64,000 nucleotides of DNA. It comes from Chitinibacter bivalviorum. GTDB lineage: Bacteria; Pseudomonadota; Gammaproteobacteria; Burkholderiales; Chitinibacteraceae. The notes under the pieces were generated by a model. It was not told where the DNA came from. It searched no databases and saw only the letters and a list, made by a program, of their open reading frames with translations. The stretch lies in assembly GCF_013403565.1 (NCBI RefSeq), contig NZ_CP058627.1, forward strand, positions 1,922,001 through 1,986,000, written 5' to 3'. Shown here piece after piece: positions 1 through 9,185 of the stretch. The number at the start of each line of letters is the position of its first letter. The stretch's first letter is position 1. The position numbers and the translations under genes are program-made.

Positions 1-348
1 ATCTACCTGCCACAGGATGAATTAGCCAAATTTGGCCTCACTGAAGCTATGCTCTTTGCTGGCCAAACCAGCCCCGCCTTTGCGCGCCTGCTGGCTTATC
101 AATGCGATCGCAGCCGTAAAATGCTGCGAGCCGGGTCGCCACTGGGTGTCGCCTTGCCGGGACGCATTGGGCTAGAGATTCGAACCATCGTGCTCTCGGC
201 CGATCGCATCATTAGCAAACTGAAAGCAGTGAATTACGACGTGTATACTGCACGCCCCACGCTGGGCAGCCTCGATTGGCCGATTATTTTGTATCAGGCG
301 ATCAAAGCTGGCTTTGTGAAACCTTCCGCCCCTCCAACTTGCCATTAA
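1..348 (+). CDS. Squalene/phytoene synthase family protein, 3' part (HpnD-like)
   Basis: Only the last 115 codons lie in the window; the frame is open from base 1 to a TAA at 346-348. The stretch around IGLEIRTIV and the following VNYDVYTARPTL resemble the C-terminal helices of trans-isoprenyl diphosphate synthases of the squalene/phytoene synthase family, where membrane-associated enzymes condense two farnesyl diphosphates head to head. In betaproteobacteria the usual member is presqualene diphosphate synthase HpnD of hopanoid biosynthesis. The Asp-rich catalytic motifs would lie upstream, outside the window, so HpnC versus HpnD cannot be settled here. The nuclease gene follows after 5 bases, suggesting co-transcription. 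Confidence 0.72.
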   Translation: MYLPQDELAKFGLTEAMLFAGQTSPAFARLLAYQCDRSRKMLRAGSPLGVALPGRIGLEIRTIVLSADRIISKLKAVNYDVYTARPTLGSLDWPIILYQAIKAGFVKPSAPPTCH

Positions 349-353
349 TTTGA

Positions 354-938
354 ATGAAAATTACCCAATCTCAGCAACGCGCTTTTATTCGCTTATTCAC
401 CGCCAGCAACTGGAAGCAACGTCTTTCAGCGCTGATTATTGTGGCGCTCGCCATCTGGAGCTGGACGAATCAAACCCCAAGCGCACCAGGCGCAATCACG
501 GCCAACAGCACGGTCACAGGCGAAGTGGTGAGCGTCGCCGATGGCGATACCATTACTTTGCTCGATCAGGATAAAAAGCAGTACAAATTGCGCTTGGCTT
601 ATATTGATGCCCCAGAAAAAGCAATGCCTTTCGGGCAAGCAGCGAAACAGCAATTATCTGAACTGGTCTATCGACAAGAAGTCACCGCGCATATTGACGA
701 AGTGGATCGCTACGGCCGCGGCGTGGCGCGCATCGAAAAAGATCAGCGCGATATTAATCTGGCGCAACTGAGCGCAGGCTACGCTTGGCATTACACGCAA
801 TATGCGCGTAAATCGCAAAGTGGTGCTGATTTTGCCGCGTATGAAGCCGCCCAAGCCGCTGCTCAGCAGCAGCAAAAAGGGCTGTGGGCCGATGCCAACC
901 CCACCCCGCCTTGGGATTGGCGCAAAAGCAATCGCTAA
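354..938 (+). CDS. Thermonuclease-like secreted or membrane-anchored nuclease
   Basis: 194 residues. An N-terminal hydrophobic stretch (about 24-37) is a signal anchor or uncleaved signal, then a staphylococcal-nuclease (SNase) fold at about 55-185. Visible active-site elements are DGDT (63-66), Arg80 with IDAPE (84-88), and DRYGR (118-122), matching the Arg/Asp/Glu/Arg set of micrococcal nuclease. This predicts Ca2+-dependent hydrolysis of DNA and RNA outside the cytoplasm. The start lies 5 bases after the preceding stop and no strong ribosome-binding site is seen, so translational coupling is likely. The family call is firm; the cellular role is not known. Confidence 0.85.
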   Translation: MKITQSQQRAFIRLFTASNWKQRLSALIIVALAIWSWTNQTPSAPGAITANSTVTGEVVSVADGDTITLLDQDKKQYKLRLAYIDAPEKAMPFGQAAKQQLSELVYRQEVTAHIDEVDRYGRGVARIEKDQRDINLAQLSAGYAWHYTQYARKSQSGADFAAYEAAQAAAQQQQKGLWADANPTPPWDWRKSNR

Positions 939-961
939 GAACACTGGATAGGATTTCCAAA

Positions 962-1318
962 TTGAAAATACGCACCGTCATTCTGGCTTTATCGCTGCTG
1001 TGCGCAGTGGCCTTTGGATTATTTTTTACCATCATGCAGGAAAAGGAACGTGATGGTCATTGGCCATGGCCATTGAATGGCCAGATACACAACCAAAGTG
1101 ATGTAGTGATTCAAGTTTGGGATGATGATCATGGCCACTACAGTGTGGCGGCCAAATCAGAAAGTAGCCGAAATTTGGATATCGATCACGCGAAAGAGCC
1201 CGGTACAGGGCGCTGGTGCAAGCTGGGCGAGCACACGCTCATCGTTGCACCGAACGGGCGATTTGAAAACTGCCCGTGCTATGCACTCAAAGAAGGGCGA
1301 CCTTGCATTAAATTCTGA
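962..1318 (+). CDS. Small membrane-anchored protein of unknown function
   Basis: 118 residues if the TTG at 962 is the start; it is preceded by an AGGA-containing site and places a hydrophobic helix (about 5-24) at the N-terminus. An in-frame ATG at 1034 would remove that helix. The rest is polar with four cysteines near the C-terminus (a WCKLGEH segment and ENCPCYALKEGRPC), which may form disulfides in the periplasm. No family recognised. It sits 23 bases after the nuclease gene, on the same strand. Confidence 0.55.
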   Translation: MKIRTVILALSLLCAVAFGLFFTIMQEKERDGHWPWPLNGQIHNQSDVVIQVWDDDHGHYSVAAKSESSRNLDIDHAKEPGTGRWCKLGEHTLIVAPNGRFENCPCYALKEGRPCIKF

Positions 1319-1337
1319 GGCTTCTCAAAAATACAAA

Positions 1338-1386
1338 GGGTATATTCATGAAGCCCTTCATCTAATTTGGTTTCAATGATATACCC
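1338..1386. repeat. 49-bp miniature inverted-terminus element, copy 1
   Basis: Starts GGGTATAT and ends ATATACCC. Member of the dispersed 47-49-bp family described in the findings. It lies between two convergent genes. Confidence 0.55.
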
Positions 1387-1393
1387 AACATAT

Positions 1394-2992
1394 CTATTCA
1401 ATAGCAACGCTGAGCAATTGCTGGGTATAAACTGATTGGGGCTGCTGAAAAACAGCATCAATCTCGCCCTGCTCTTGCACCACGCCTGCGCGCAGCACAA
1501 TCACCCGATGCGCCATCGCCCGCACTACCGCCAGATCATGGCTCACCAAGATATAACTCAAACCACGCTGGCGCTGTAGATCGGCCAATAACTGCAAAAT
1601 CTGTTGCTGTATCGTGGCATCCAGCGCCGAGGTCGGCTCATCCAAGATCAAAATGCGCGGCGAAATAATCAAGGCACGCGCAATGGCAATACGCTGCCGC
1701 TGCCCGCCCGAAAATTCATGCGGAAAACGATCCATCATTTCAGCGCTCAGCCCCACTTCTAGCAAGGCCTGCGCCGCACGCTGGCGACGCTCGCTCGCGC
1801 TCAATGTCGGCTGATGAACCCGCAAACCCTCAGCAACAATCTCGGCCACGCTCATCCGTGGCGATAAGGCGGCAAATGGGTCTTGAAAAACGATTTGTAT
1901 TTCGCGCCGTGCCGTGCGCAGGGCATCGCCACTCAAAGCGTCAAAACGCTCGCCATTCAGATCAACCTCGCCCCCCGTTCGCCCTGCTTGCAGTAAGCGC
2001 AAGAGCGAAAGCACCAGCGTGGTTTTACCGCTGCCGGACTCACCCACCACCGCCAACGTCTCGCCCGCTTGTAGCGTTAAATCGATAGGCTGCAACACCG
2101 TGACCCATGCTTTCTGCCAGAAATAGCGCCCCGCCTGACTGTAGGCATGGCTCAGTTGACGCACGAGCAGGCTGGCAGGCTGCGGCGCAGGCTGCAACGC
2201 AGCCATCCGCTGTGGGCGGGCCGCGAGGAGGGTTTGCGTGTAATGATGCTGTGGCGCGGCAAACAAGGCTTCTGTGGGGCCATACTCCACAATTTGCCCC
2301 CGCTGCATCACCGCCACATGATCGCCCTCTTGATTGCAAAAGCGCCGCACCAGATTCAAATCATGCGAAATCAGCAGCACGGCCATATTTCGTTCGCGCT
2401 GAATATCGGCCAGCAAAGTCAGAATTTGCGCCTGCACGGTCACATCCAGCGCGGTCGTTGGCTCATCGGCAATCAGAATCTCGGGCTCACCCGCCAAGGC
2501 CATGGCGATCATCACGCGCTGGCGCTGGCCGCCCGAAAGCTGGTGTGGAAAGCGATTTAGCTTGTCAGCGGCATCCGATATACCGGTACGGAGTAATAGC
2601 TCAATCGCCCGCTGGTTCGCCGTTTTGGTCGAATACCCCATAGACATCAGCAAAATTTCACTAATCTGCTGGCCTACGGTCTGCAAAGGATTCAAGGCCG
2701 TCATCGGCTCTTGAAAAATCATCGCGATCCGCCGCCCACGGATTTCGCGCAATAGCGCATTGGGTGCACCCAGCAGCTCTTGGCCGGCATATTGAATTGC
2801 ACCCGAGCCTAAGACATGGCGATCCAGTTGCAAAATCGATCGCGCCAAGACGCTTTTACCCGAGCCAGATTCGCCCACCAAGGCGAGTTTTTCACCCGCT
2901 TTGAGCGTTAAATTAACTTCTCGCACCACCGGCTCGGCCTGCGCACCAAATCGCAGCGTCAGATTTTGCAATTGCAATAAGGCGTCGCTCAC
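1394..2992 (-). CDS. yejF: Double-domain ABC transporter ATPase, YejF/oligopeptide type
   Basis: 532 residues carrying two complete ABC cassettes in one chain. Each has a Walker A (GESGSGKS at about 40-47 and GESGSGKT near 315), a signature (LSGGQRQR and FSGGQRQR) and a Walker B (ILIADEPTTALD and ILILDEPTSALD). This is the layout of YejF and GsiA, which energise import of oligopeptides or microcin C-like compounds at the inner membrane. Start is a GTG whose GTGA overlaps the stop of the upstream cyclase gene. No permease or binding-protein gene is adjacent; in enterobacteria yejABEF are together, so the partners must be elsewhere. The exact substrate is unknown. Confidence 0.85.
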   Translation of the reverse strand: MSDALLQLQNLTLRFGAQAEPVVREVNLTLKAGEKLALVGESGSGKSVLARSILQLDRHVLGSGAIQYAGQELLGAPNALLREIRGRRIAMIFQEPMTALNPLQTVGQQISEILLMSMGYSTKTANQRAIELLLRTGISDAADKLNRFPHQLSGGQRQRVMIAMALAGEPEILIADEPTTALDVTVQAQILTLLADIQRERNMAVLLISHDLNLVRRFCNQEGDHVAVMQRGQIVEYGPTEALFAAPQHHYTQTLLAARPQRMAALQPAPQPASLLVRQLSHAYSQAGRYFWQKAWVTVLQPIDLTLQAGETLAVVGESGSGKTTLVLSLLRLLQAGRTGGEVDLNGERFDALSGDALRTARREIQIVFQDPFAALSPRMSVAEIVAEGLRVHQPTLSASERRQRAAQALLEVGLSAEMMDRFPHEFSGGQRQRIAIARALIISPRILILDEPTSALDATIQQQILQLLADLQRQRGLSYILVSHDLAVVRAMAHRVIVLRAGVVQEQGEIDAVFQQPQSVYTQQLLSVAIE

Positions 2993-4218
2993 TGCGCCAC
3001 CTTGGGCTCAATCGGCGTGTCCGCGACGCCAGCCATCATATAGCGATTGCGCCCACCCGCTTTGGCCTGATACATCGCACCATCGGCTTGCTGTAACCAG
3101 CTCGCTGGCGAGCGTAAATCAGGCTCCCACGGCGCGATGCCGATACTGCCACCCAGCGGCAGCAGTTGATCCTTATACCAAACTGGCTCGGCTAATTTGG
3201 CCAAGATTTTGTCTGCGACCAATGTGATTTCGTCTTTCGAGCTAATCCCGCGAAACATAATGACGAACTCATCGCCGCCGAGGCGGCACACCAGATCGCC
3301 TTTGCGCACCAAAGCCCTAAAACGACGCGCAATTTCAATCAACAAAGCATCGCCAGCAGCATGACCATATTCGTCATTCACATTTTTGAAAAAGTCCAAA
3401 TCGATTAGAAACACCACGGTATTGATCGCTTCTTCATGTGGATTTTTTAAGATTTGGCGTAATTTATTGATCAGATCAAGCCGATTTGATAGGCCAGTGA
3501 GTGGGTCTTCAAAAGCCAATTTGCGCATTTTCTGATTGCGCTCGGCCATTTTCTCGGCGTTTTCCGATACCCGTTGGCGCATCGTCCACAGGCGCATCTG
3601 ATGGCTTTGCAAACGCTGCACAACGTTAATCCCAACAACAGTAACAAGAGCCAACACCAAGAGTGCAGCGGCACACGGCAAAAATGGCCAGACACTCGCC
3701 GTCAAAATACCCGCGATCACGGCCGCATTAGCGAGCGCAGCCAAGGCATAACGGGGCGTGGGCAATCCGGCCAGCAGCAATAACACCGGTGGCAACACAA
3801 AAGGCAAGATCAGCGCTGAAGGCGGCACAGCGTCTTTCATCTGCCAAGCCCAAAGCCCAGACAGCGCAATCGGCAGCACAACGGCCAGCGTCACCAGCCG
3901 CAGCTCCCATTCCAACTGCTCCTGATGCAAAGCCCAAGCCGCGCGAAAAAAAGCAGCGGAAGAAATCAGCGGCAATACCCACACCTGCCACCAAGACCAG
4001 TCCAGCTGCAAAAGCAATAATGGCAGCAATAAAGACAAGCATGCCAAGCTAAGCGCCAAATGTTCGCGCTGTAGCCGGCGCTCGCGTTTGACGCGTGCAG
4101 AGTGCCGCTGCAAGCCTTCGTCATTGGGGCGCAAAGCAGCAAGCTCGGTGGGTGACTCCAGCGTGGGAGACAATAAATCAGGCCTCATAAAACGGGTATC
4201 CCGCAAGATTGATGGCAA
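2989..4218 (-). CDS. Membrane-bound GGDEF diguanylate cyclase
   Basis: 409 residues. An N-terminal cytoplasmic segment is followed by five or six hydrophobic helices (about 53-200), a short linker and a GGDEF domain (about 235-395). The catalytic motif GGDEF is intact at 314-318. An RxxD product-inhibition site (RKGD, 305-308) lies exactly five residues before it. It should therefore make cyclic di-GMP from two GTP and be feedback-inhibited. No recognisable extracellular sensor domain; the membrane region itself may sense. The gene overlaps the ABC ATPase gene by 4 bases, an odd pairing that suggests co-transcription rather than shared function. An alternative start is ATG 4188. Confidence 0.9.
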   Translation of the reverse strand: MPSILRDTRFMRPDLLSPTLESPTELAALRPNDEGLQRHSARVKRERRLQREHLALSLACLSLLLPLLLLQLDWSWWQVWVLPLISSAAFFRAAWALHQEQLEWELRLVTLAVVLPIALSGLWAWQMKDAVPPSALILPFVLPPVLLLLAGLPTPRYALAALANAAVIAGILTASVWPFLPCAAALLVLALVTVVGINVVQRLQSHQMRLWTMRQRVSENAEKMAERNQKMRKLAFEDPLTGLSNRLDLINKLRQILKNPHEEAINTVVFLIDLDFFKNVNDEYGHAAGDALLIEIARRFRALVRKGDLVCRLGGDEFVIMFRGISSKDEITLVADKILAKLAEPVWYKDQLLPLGGSIGIAPWEPDLRSPASWLQQADGAMYQAKAGGRNRYMMAGVADTPIEPKVAQ

Positions 4219-4422
4219 TGGTTAGTCGCGTTAGTTTAGCGTTTAATGTTGGATGAAAAAACCTAACGCCTTGTTCAGCACCGCATTTAAGGCGTATTTG
4301 CGTAATTTAGCTATCACGTTGCACACAATGAGCACTTTCAATTGCCGATTGCGGCCTGTAAAGGGTGGTCATCGACCCCACTTTGCCGTATGTTCGAGCT
4401 TCTGTCTTTGATATTAAGCCAC

Positions 4423-5448
4423 ATGCCCCACACAGCCCCCCTCACCGCGCCCTACGCCGAACTGACCCCCGATTTGATATTAAGCGCAATTGAACAATTA
4501 GGCCTGCGCACTTCGGGCCATTTGTTGGCGCTCAATAGCTATGAAAATCGCGTCTATCAAATCGGCCTGGAAGAAGACAATCCTTGGGGACGTTTTATTA
4601 TCGCTAAGTTTTACCGCCCTGCGCGCTGGAGTAATGCGCAAATTTTGGAAGAACACGCTTTTTGCGAAGAATTGGCAGGGTATGAGATTCCAGTCGTTGC
4701 ACCAATTAGCCTTGATGGAAATACCCTGCATAGCGAACAAGGTTTTCGCTTTGCGATTTTCCCACGTCGCGGCGGCCGCCCACCTGAGCTGGATCAGCGC
4801 GATACCCGTGAATGGTTGGGGCGCTTTCTGGGGCGCATTCATGCCGTTGGGCAAACGCATCATTTCACAGAGCGCCCGACCCTGAATCTGCAAAGTTTTG
4901 GTCGTGACTCAGTCGAGTATCTGCTTGCCAGCGAGTTAATTCCAGCCGATTTACGCGCCGCCTACGTGGCCATCACCAAACAAGCACTCGAAGGTATCGC
5001 AGCTTGCTTTGATCGCGCGGGCGATGTGGAGCAAATTCGCCTACACGGCGATTGCCATGCCAGCAATGTCCTGTGGACTGACGCTGGGCCGCATTTCGTC
5101 GATTTTGACGATGCGCGCAATGGGCCTGCGATTCAAGATTTATGGATGCTGCTGTCGGGCGAGCGCCAGGAACAACAGGCGCAGCTCAATGACATTCTGG
5201 CCGGTTATGAAGACTTTATGGATTTTGACCCCATGCAGCTGCAATTGCTGGAAGCATTGCGCACGCTGCGTCTGCTGCACTACAGCGCCTGGCTGGCGCG
5301 CCGCTGGCACGATCCAGCCTTTCCTGCTGCCTTTCCTTGGTTTAATTCCCCCATCTATTGGCAAGACCGGATATTGGAGCTGCGCGAGCAAATCGCTTTA
5401 ATGACCGAAGCGCCCCTACGCAGCCTGTCGCAATCGGGCAATTGCTAA
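4423..5448 (+). CDS. srkA: Stress-response serine/threonine kinase SrkA (YihE/RdoA)
   Basis: 341 residues from the ATG at 4423; the longer open frame from 4342 gives an unlikely N-terminus. The protein has an aminoglycoside-phosphotransferase-like kinase fold. The catalytic HGD-x-H-x-SN segment (LHGDCHASNVLW) and the metal-binding DFDDA are both present. SrkA homologues phosphorylate proteins under envelope and oxidative stress and in E. coli are coupled to dsbA; here no dsbA is adjacent, so the gene stands alone. A cytoplasmic location is expected since there is no signal sequence. Confidence 0.85.
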   Translation: MPHTAPLTAPYAELTPDLILSAIEQLGLRTSGHLLALNSYENRVYQIGLEEDNPWGRFIIAKFYRPARWSNAQILEEHAFCEELAGYEIPVVAPISLDGNTLHSEQGFRFAIFPRRGGRPPELDQRDTREWLGRFLGRIHAVGQTHHFTERPTLNLQSFGRDSVEYLLASELIPADLRAAYVAITKQALEGIAACFDRAGDVEQIRLHGDCHASNVLWTDAGPHFVDFDDARNGPAIQDLWMLLSGERQEQQAQLNDILAGYEDFMDFDPMQLQLLEALRTLRLLHYSAWLARRWHDPAFPAAFPWFNSPIYWQDRILELREQIALMTEAPLRSLSQSGNC

Positions 5449-5550
5449 GCAAAATACCTTATAGGGGCCAGCTTGGCCTTTACGCCAGCATCGCTATATT
5501 GAGATCAGTGGACAACACTCGTCTTAACCATTGGCATGCTGGAGACCCTG

Positions 5551-6588
5551 ATGACCGAAATCAAACGGCTCTATTCAATCGGCGTCTTCAGCTTCGCGCT
5601 GCTGTTGGTTGCTTGCGGTGGAGGGAGTGGTGGCAACAACAGTAGCACTAGCGGCAACAGCTCGCAGCCTCCACAGCAAAGCAGTAACAATCTGTGTACC
5701 GAGATTCCCCCCAGTACCTCAAACGCCGTCATCCTCAAAGCCGCTGCGGGGCCAAGTGCCAATGGTTTTCAAAGTACTGGCGATAACATTGGCGACCTCA
5801 ATCAATACACCAATGCCATCCGCGCCGAATTGAGCCTACCCGCACTCACCGTAGAGCCCGCATTAAACCTCTCCGCCGGGCAACACAGCAGCTATATGCA
5901 GCTCAATGAAATCCTCAGCCATGACGAAATACCGGGCAATATCGGCTTTACCGCTGCAACACCCTTTGAACGTATCCAACAGGTCTATGATCCGCCACTC
6001 AGTTTTAGTGGCGAAATCGCCAGCGCGATGAGCGGCTCGGGCACCTCAGCCAGTCGCGCCATCGCCGATTTATTTGACGCCCCACTGCACCGAGTCATCA
6101 TGTTGAGTGAATATCTTGCCATGGGCAGTGGTTATGCAGTCAGTAGCAAAGGCGTAGCCTACAGCACACAGGATTTTGCCAACTACCGCGCGGGAATCAG
6201 CGATTTTGAGCTTGTGGCCTACCCCTACGCAGGGGCAACACAAATTCGCAGCTATTGGCAGGATAGTGAAACGCCCGACCCACTCGGCGGCACGCCTTAT
6301 AGCCACAAAAACGTCGGTTACCCGATTAGCTTGCAAGGCAATTTTGGCAGCGAGCTCACGCTCACCCAATTGAAAGTCTATGCCAATTGCAGCAGTGAAA
6401 TTGCAGTCACTGCGCGAGATCATAGCAGCAGCCCGCAGATTGTCGAAACCAGCAATGTCATCATTGCCGTACCGCATACACCGCTGGCGCCACGCACAAA
6501 CTATACAGTTTGGGCCACCGGGCAATATTTAAGCGCCAGCAAAGAGCTGCGCACATTTGATTTACGCTGGTCATTTACGACGCAGTAA
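5551..6588 (+). CDS. CAP/SCP-domain lipoprotein
   Basis: 345 residues from ATG 5551 (an upstream in-frame ATG at 5536 is possible). The signal peptide ends in a lipobox LLVAC with Cys22, followed by a Gly/Ser/Asn linker typical of a surface-tethered lipoprotein. Residues about 85-215 look like a CAP (cysteine-rich secretory, antigen 5, PR-1) domain: LNQYTNAIRAELSLPAL, then AGQHSSYM and SHDE. The C-terminal ~110 residues resemble a beta-sandwich. CAP proteins in bacteria are secreted, and their roles are mostly undefined. It stands alone and is followed by a strong terminator. Confidence 0.75.
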   Translation: MTEIKRLYSIGVFSFALLLVACGGGSGGNNSSTSGNSSQPPQQSSNNLCTEIPPSTSNAVILKAAAGPSANGFQSTGDNIGDLNQYTNAIRAELSLPALTVEPALNLSAGQHSSYMQLNEILSHDEIPGNIGFTAATPFERIQQVYDPPLSFSGEIASAMSGSGTSASRAIADLFDAPLHRVIMLSEYLAMGSGYAVSSKGVAYSTQDFANYRAGISDFELVAYPYAGATQIRSYWQDSETPDPLGGTPYSHKNVGYPISLQGNFGSELTLTQLKVYANCSSEIAVTARDHSSSPQIVETSNVIIAVPHTPLAPRTNYTVWATGQYLSASKELRTFDLRWSFTTQ

Positions 6589-6591
6589 AAC

Positions 6592-6625
6592 AAAAAAGCC
6601 CTAGTCCTTCGACTAGGGCTTTTTT
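6592..6625. terminator. Bidirectional intrinsic terminator
   Basis: Perfect 9-bp GC-rich stem (6598-6606 with 6611-6619), a CTTC loop, A-run before and T-run after. It ends the CAP lipoprotein gene on the plus strand and tRNA-Tyr on the minus strand. Confidence 0.95.
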
Positions 6626-6633
6626 GCTGAATC

Positions 6634-6719
6634 TGGTGGGGGGAGAAGGATTCGAACCTTCGAAGGCTGAGCCGCCGGATTTACAGTCCGGACCCGTTGA
6701 CCGCTGGGGTAATCCCCCC
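6634..6719 (-). tRNA. tRNA-Tyr (GUA)
   Basis: Cloverleaf on the minus strand with a perfect 7-bp acceptor stem (6713-6719 with 6638-6644), discriminator A, genome-encoded CCA (6634-6636), a long class II variable arm and a T-arm containing GGTTCGAATCC. The anticodon loop CTGTAAA gives GUA. Single tRNA gene, with a bidirectional terminator just downstream. Confidence 0.97.
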
Positions 6720-6829
6720 TCAAGGCTGCGCATATTATGGGAATCGCCAGATCTCGTCAACCCCCTCATGCAAAAAACTTAAAAAAATTTTAAAGCTACT
6801 TTGAAATTCGATGCCAAAACCGCGGTAAA

Positions 6830-7798
6830 TTACTTAGCGCCGCCGAGCAAACCCACCAATTGGTTGTAGCGCTGGTAGTAGGCTTTTTGCTGCGCATTTT
6901 TGGCATCCGCCGCTAATTGATTATTAAAAGTCAGTCGAAATAAGTCATGAAACAATTGCAAATCAGTCACTTGGCGCAAGGTGCGATTATCCGCCCGCAC
7001 AAAACCTGAAAGCTGGTCAGCGTAATACAAGCGCTGCTTAGCCTGTGCTACGTTCGCGCCTTTACGACCATAATCGAGGAAAAACTGGCTGATGGTATTT
7101 TTTTGCGCTGCCGGTAAATCATTGCGCATAATCAGCGGGTCAAATGCAAAATTGGGCGACTCCCACACCACGCGCATTTGCGAAAAATCGCGCGGATATT
7201 TTTCTTTGAGCTGTTCTAAGTCCACCGTATTGCTCACGGCCACATCGACTTGCTTGCGGGCCAGCGCAATAAATGCGTCCTCCGTCCCCACTTGCATGTT
7301 TTGCGTAAAGTACTGCTCACTGAGTACATTGCGCTTCATGAATAGATGATATTGCGGAATAAGGTATTCGGCCGTCGTGCCTGGTTTGCCGCCTGCGTAG
7401 CGCAACTTTTTCGGCATATCGAGCAGCTGATCTGCATTTTTAATCGGGCTATCTTTACGCACCAACATCACACTGCGGTATTCGCTCACGCCACCGGTAA
7501 TCGCCAGCCGGGCAAATACCTCGCAATTGGCTTTTTCCACCGCATCGAGTGCCAATTTATTATCGACGCGGGCAATTTGGATTTCTTTACTTTGCAATCG
7601 GCGTAAAAGTTCAGCATGATCGGTGAGCACCACGCCCTTCACTTTTTGCCCCGTGGCCGCGGCCAGATCATCCAGTACGGGTTGCCAATCTTCAACGGTT
7701 TGCTCGGAAGCGCGCGATGTTAAAAGACCAACGGTGAGATCGGCATAAGTCGCGGCAGAACAACTCAGCAACAAAATCGCGAGGCAACGGCGTAACAT
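6830..7798 (-). CDS. PhnD-like phosphate/phosphonate-type periplasmic binding protein
   Basis: 322 residues from ATG 7798; the open frame continues upstream to 7822, but the later ATG gives a clean signal peptide (about 1-19, ending ATYA). The mature part has the PhnD/type 2 periplasmic-binding architecture, e.g. DLTVGLLTSRASEQTVEDW at the start and LRYAGGKPGTTAEYL in the ligand-binding region. Orphan proteins of this family serve either phosphonate ABC importers or sensor kinases. No permease, ATPase or kinase is adjacent, so the ligand cannot be inferred. Confidence 0.78.
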   Translation of the reverse strand: MLRRCLAILLLSCSAATYADLTVGLLTSRASEQTVEDWQPVLDDLAAATGQKVKGVVLTDHAELLRRLQSKEIQIARVDNKLALDAVEKANCEVFARLAITGGVSEYRSVMLVRKDSPIKNADQLLDMPKKLRYAGGKPGTTAEYLIPQYHLFMKRNVLSEQYFTQNMQVGTEDAFIALARKQVDVAVSNTVDLEQLKEKYPRDFSQMRVVWESPNFAFDPLIMRNDLPAAQKNTISQFFLDYGRKGANVAQAKQRLYYADQLSGFVRADNRTLRQVTDLQLFHDLFRLTFNNQLAADAKNAQQKAYYQRYNQLVGLLGGAK

Positions 7799-7885
7799 GA
7801 GGGTTATCCCTAGGATCAGCAAGCGCGCATCATAGAACTCTTATGTGACGCTTTCGTTAAAACTTTTTTCCATTAGGAGTCAGCC

Positions 7886-8071
7886 ATGCCTTATATCAAT
7901 TTGCGAATCGCCGGCGAATTAAGCCGCGAGCAAAAACAGAAAATCGTCGCCGAATTTACCGATACGATGGTGCGCATCGCCTGCAAACCCGCCGAATATG
8001 TCGTGGTAGCGATTGATGAAAAACCTGAGGAAGACTGGGGCTGGGGCGGCAAATTGCTCGACGAGCTTTGA
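7886..8071 (+). CDS. 4-oxalocrotonate tautomerase-like protein
   Basis: 61 residues. The N-terminus MPYINLRIAG exposes the catalytic Pro after Met removal, as in the 4-oxalocrotonate tautomerase and related small tautomerases that assemble as hexamers and interconvert enol and keto acids. A good ribosome-binding site (TTAGGAGT) precedes the ATG. No aromatic meta-cleavage pathway is nearby, so the physiological substrate is unknown; such orphan tautomerases are common. Confidence 0.8.
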   Translation: MPYINLRIAGELSREQKQKIVAEFTDTMVRIACKPAEYVVVAIDEKPEEDWGWGGKLLDEL

Positions 8072-8089
8072 TCAAAACGATAGGCGTAA

Positions 8090-8139
8090 AAAAACCGCCA
8101 TTCCGGCCACTCGATTAGCAGTGGTCGGAGGCGGTTTTA
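8090..8139. terminator. Intrinsic terminator between convergent genes
   Basis: Long hairpin: the outer AAAACCGCC/GGCGGTTTT stem (8091-8099 with 8130-8138) is continued by an inner CCGGCCACT/AGTGGTCGG stem. T-runs on both sides serve the tautomerase (+) and imelysin-like (-) genes. Confidence 0.9.
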
Positions 8140-8153
8140 CTGGCTAGAGCGAG

Positions 8154-9185
8154 TTATTTTGCTTTGCCTATTTTAATATTGAGCGCAGCAGCTACGTCTT
8201 TCTCCAACACATCAGCCAGCGCATTGGCCGCATTGGCGATATTTTGGGCTGTTTGTTCACTGCGACTATCTACCGTGAGCCGCGTTACGGCCTCGAGGCG
8301 CGCCAATTTGCTCGCGACTTGATCCCAAATTTTCTGGTGGCCACGGCTAATCAGAAAGTCATCCAGACCCACCCCGCCATCAGCCCCCAACAGCAGTACC
8401 CGCATCCCCGCCACATTGGCCATTAAGCCTTGCGCGGTGGCACCTGATAGCTGATCCTGCCAGACCGATTTAGGGGTCAAGCCCACTTTTTGCTGCGCGA
8501 TTTCACGCGCGCCTTCGACCAAGCGATTGAGGTATTCAGTCTGAAATTGTCGCGGGTAGCTGACATCGTAGCCGACGCCATTGCTAAAACCCGTCCAAGC
8601 TCGCAGCAGGGTTTCTGATTTATAAGCCACAATCTGCCCTTGCCATTGCAGGTAATCACAGTTTTTACCCGTGCTGAGCAACTTGATACTCTGCTCGGGT
8701 TTATTAGTATAGAGCAGAGATTCAATGGTCTTTAAGCCAATACCCCATGCAGGCAATGTGTCGGACTCATGCAATGCCTTGCCATCGACCATGGGCAGCG
8801 CTGGCATATCCTTCGCCAAGGTCAGGATTTTATCGGGTGCGGCGCTATCGCTGGCCATAATTCGCCCGACCGAGGCTTCACTACTGGGCCCCATCGGCGC
8901 CACTTCAATCGCACGCCAAGCCAACAAGGTATTGAGGTATTGCGCCTGAAGTTTGCCAAAATTGGCGGCATCAGGTGCCGCACAAAAATTGATGCTCGCT
9001 TGTTTCAGCTCGGCACTGGTCGCGGCCAATTTACGCTGAGCAGGCAACAAAACACCGCGCATTTCGGCCTGCACAAATTCAGGCGCAGGAATGCGTTTGA
9101 GTTCTTCTTCCGCCCACGCTGCGCCGCTCAGCACAGCCCCGAGCAAGCACAGAGAAAGCGTCGTTTGTTTAAAGCACGTACTCAT
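8154..9185 (-). CDS. Imelysin-like periplasmic protein with altered metal motif
   Basis: 343 residues from ATG 9185, with signal peptide MSTCFKQTTLSLCLL...AWA. The mature chain is helical and resembles the imelysin/EfeO-M75 family (RAIEVAPMGP, LLAWRAIE, AWTGFSNGVGYD, LSGATAQGL). Family members carry a GxHxxE motif thought to bind metal; here the equivalent segment reads GLKTIESLLY, with Lys in place of His. The family is often tied to iron uptake, but no iron transporter or di-heme oxidase gene is next to it. Family moderately sure, function unsure. Confidence 0.72.
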   Translation of the reverse strand: MSTCFKQTTLSLCLLGAVLSGAAWAEEELKRIPAPEFVQAEMRGVLLPAQRKLAATSAELKQASINFCAAPDAANFGKLQAQYLNTLLAWRAIEVAPMGPSSEASVGRIMASDSAAPDKILTLAKDMPALPMVDGKALHESDTLPAWGIGLKTIESLLYTNKPEQSIKLLSTGKNCDYLQWQGQIVAYKSETLLRAWTGFSNGVGYDVSYPRQFQTEYLNRLVEGAREIAQQKVGLTPKSVWQDQLSGATAQGLMANVAGMRVLLLGADGGVGLDDFLISRGHQKIWDQVASKLARLEAVTRLTVDSRSEQTAQNIANAANALADVLEKDVAAALNIKIGKAK

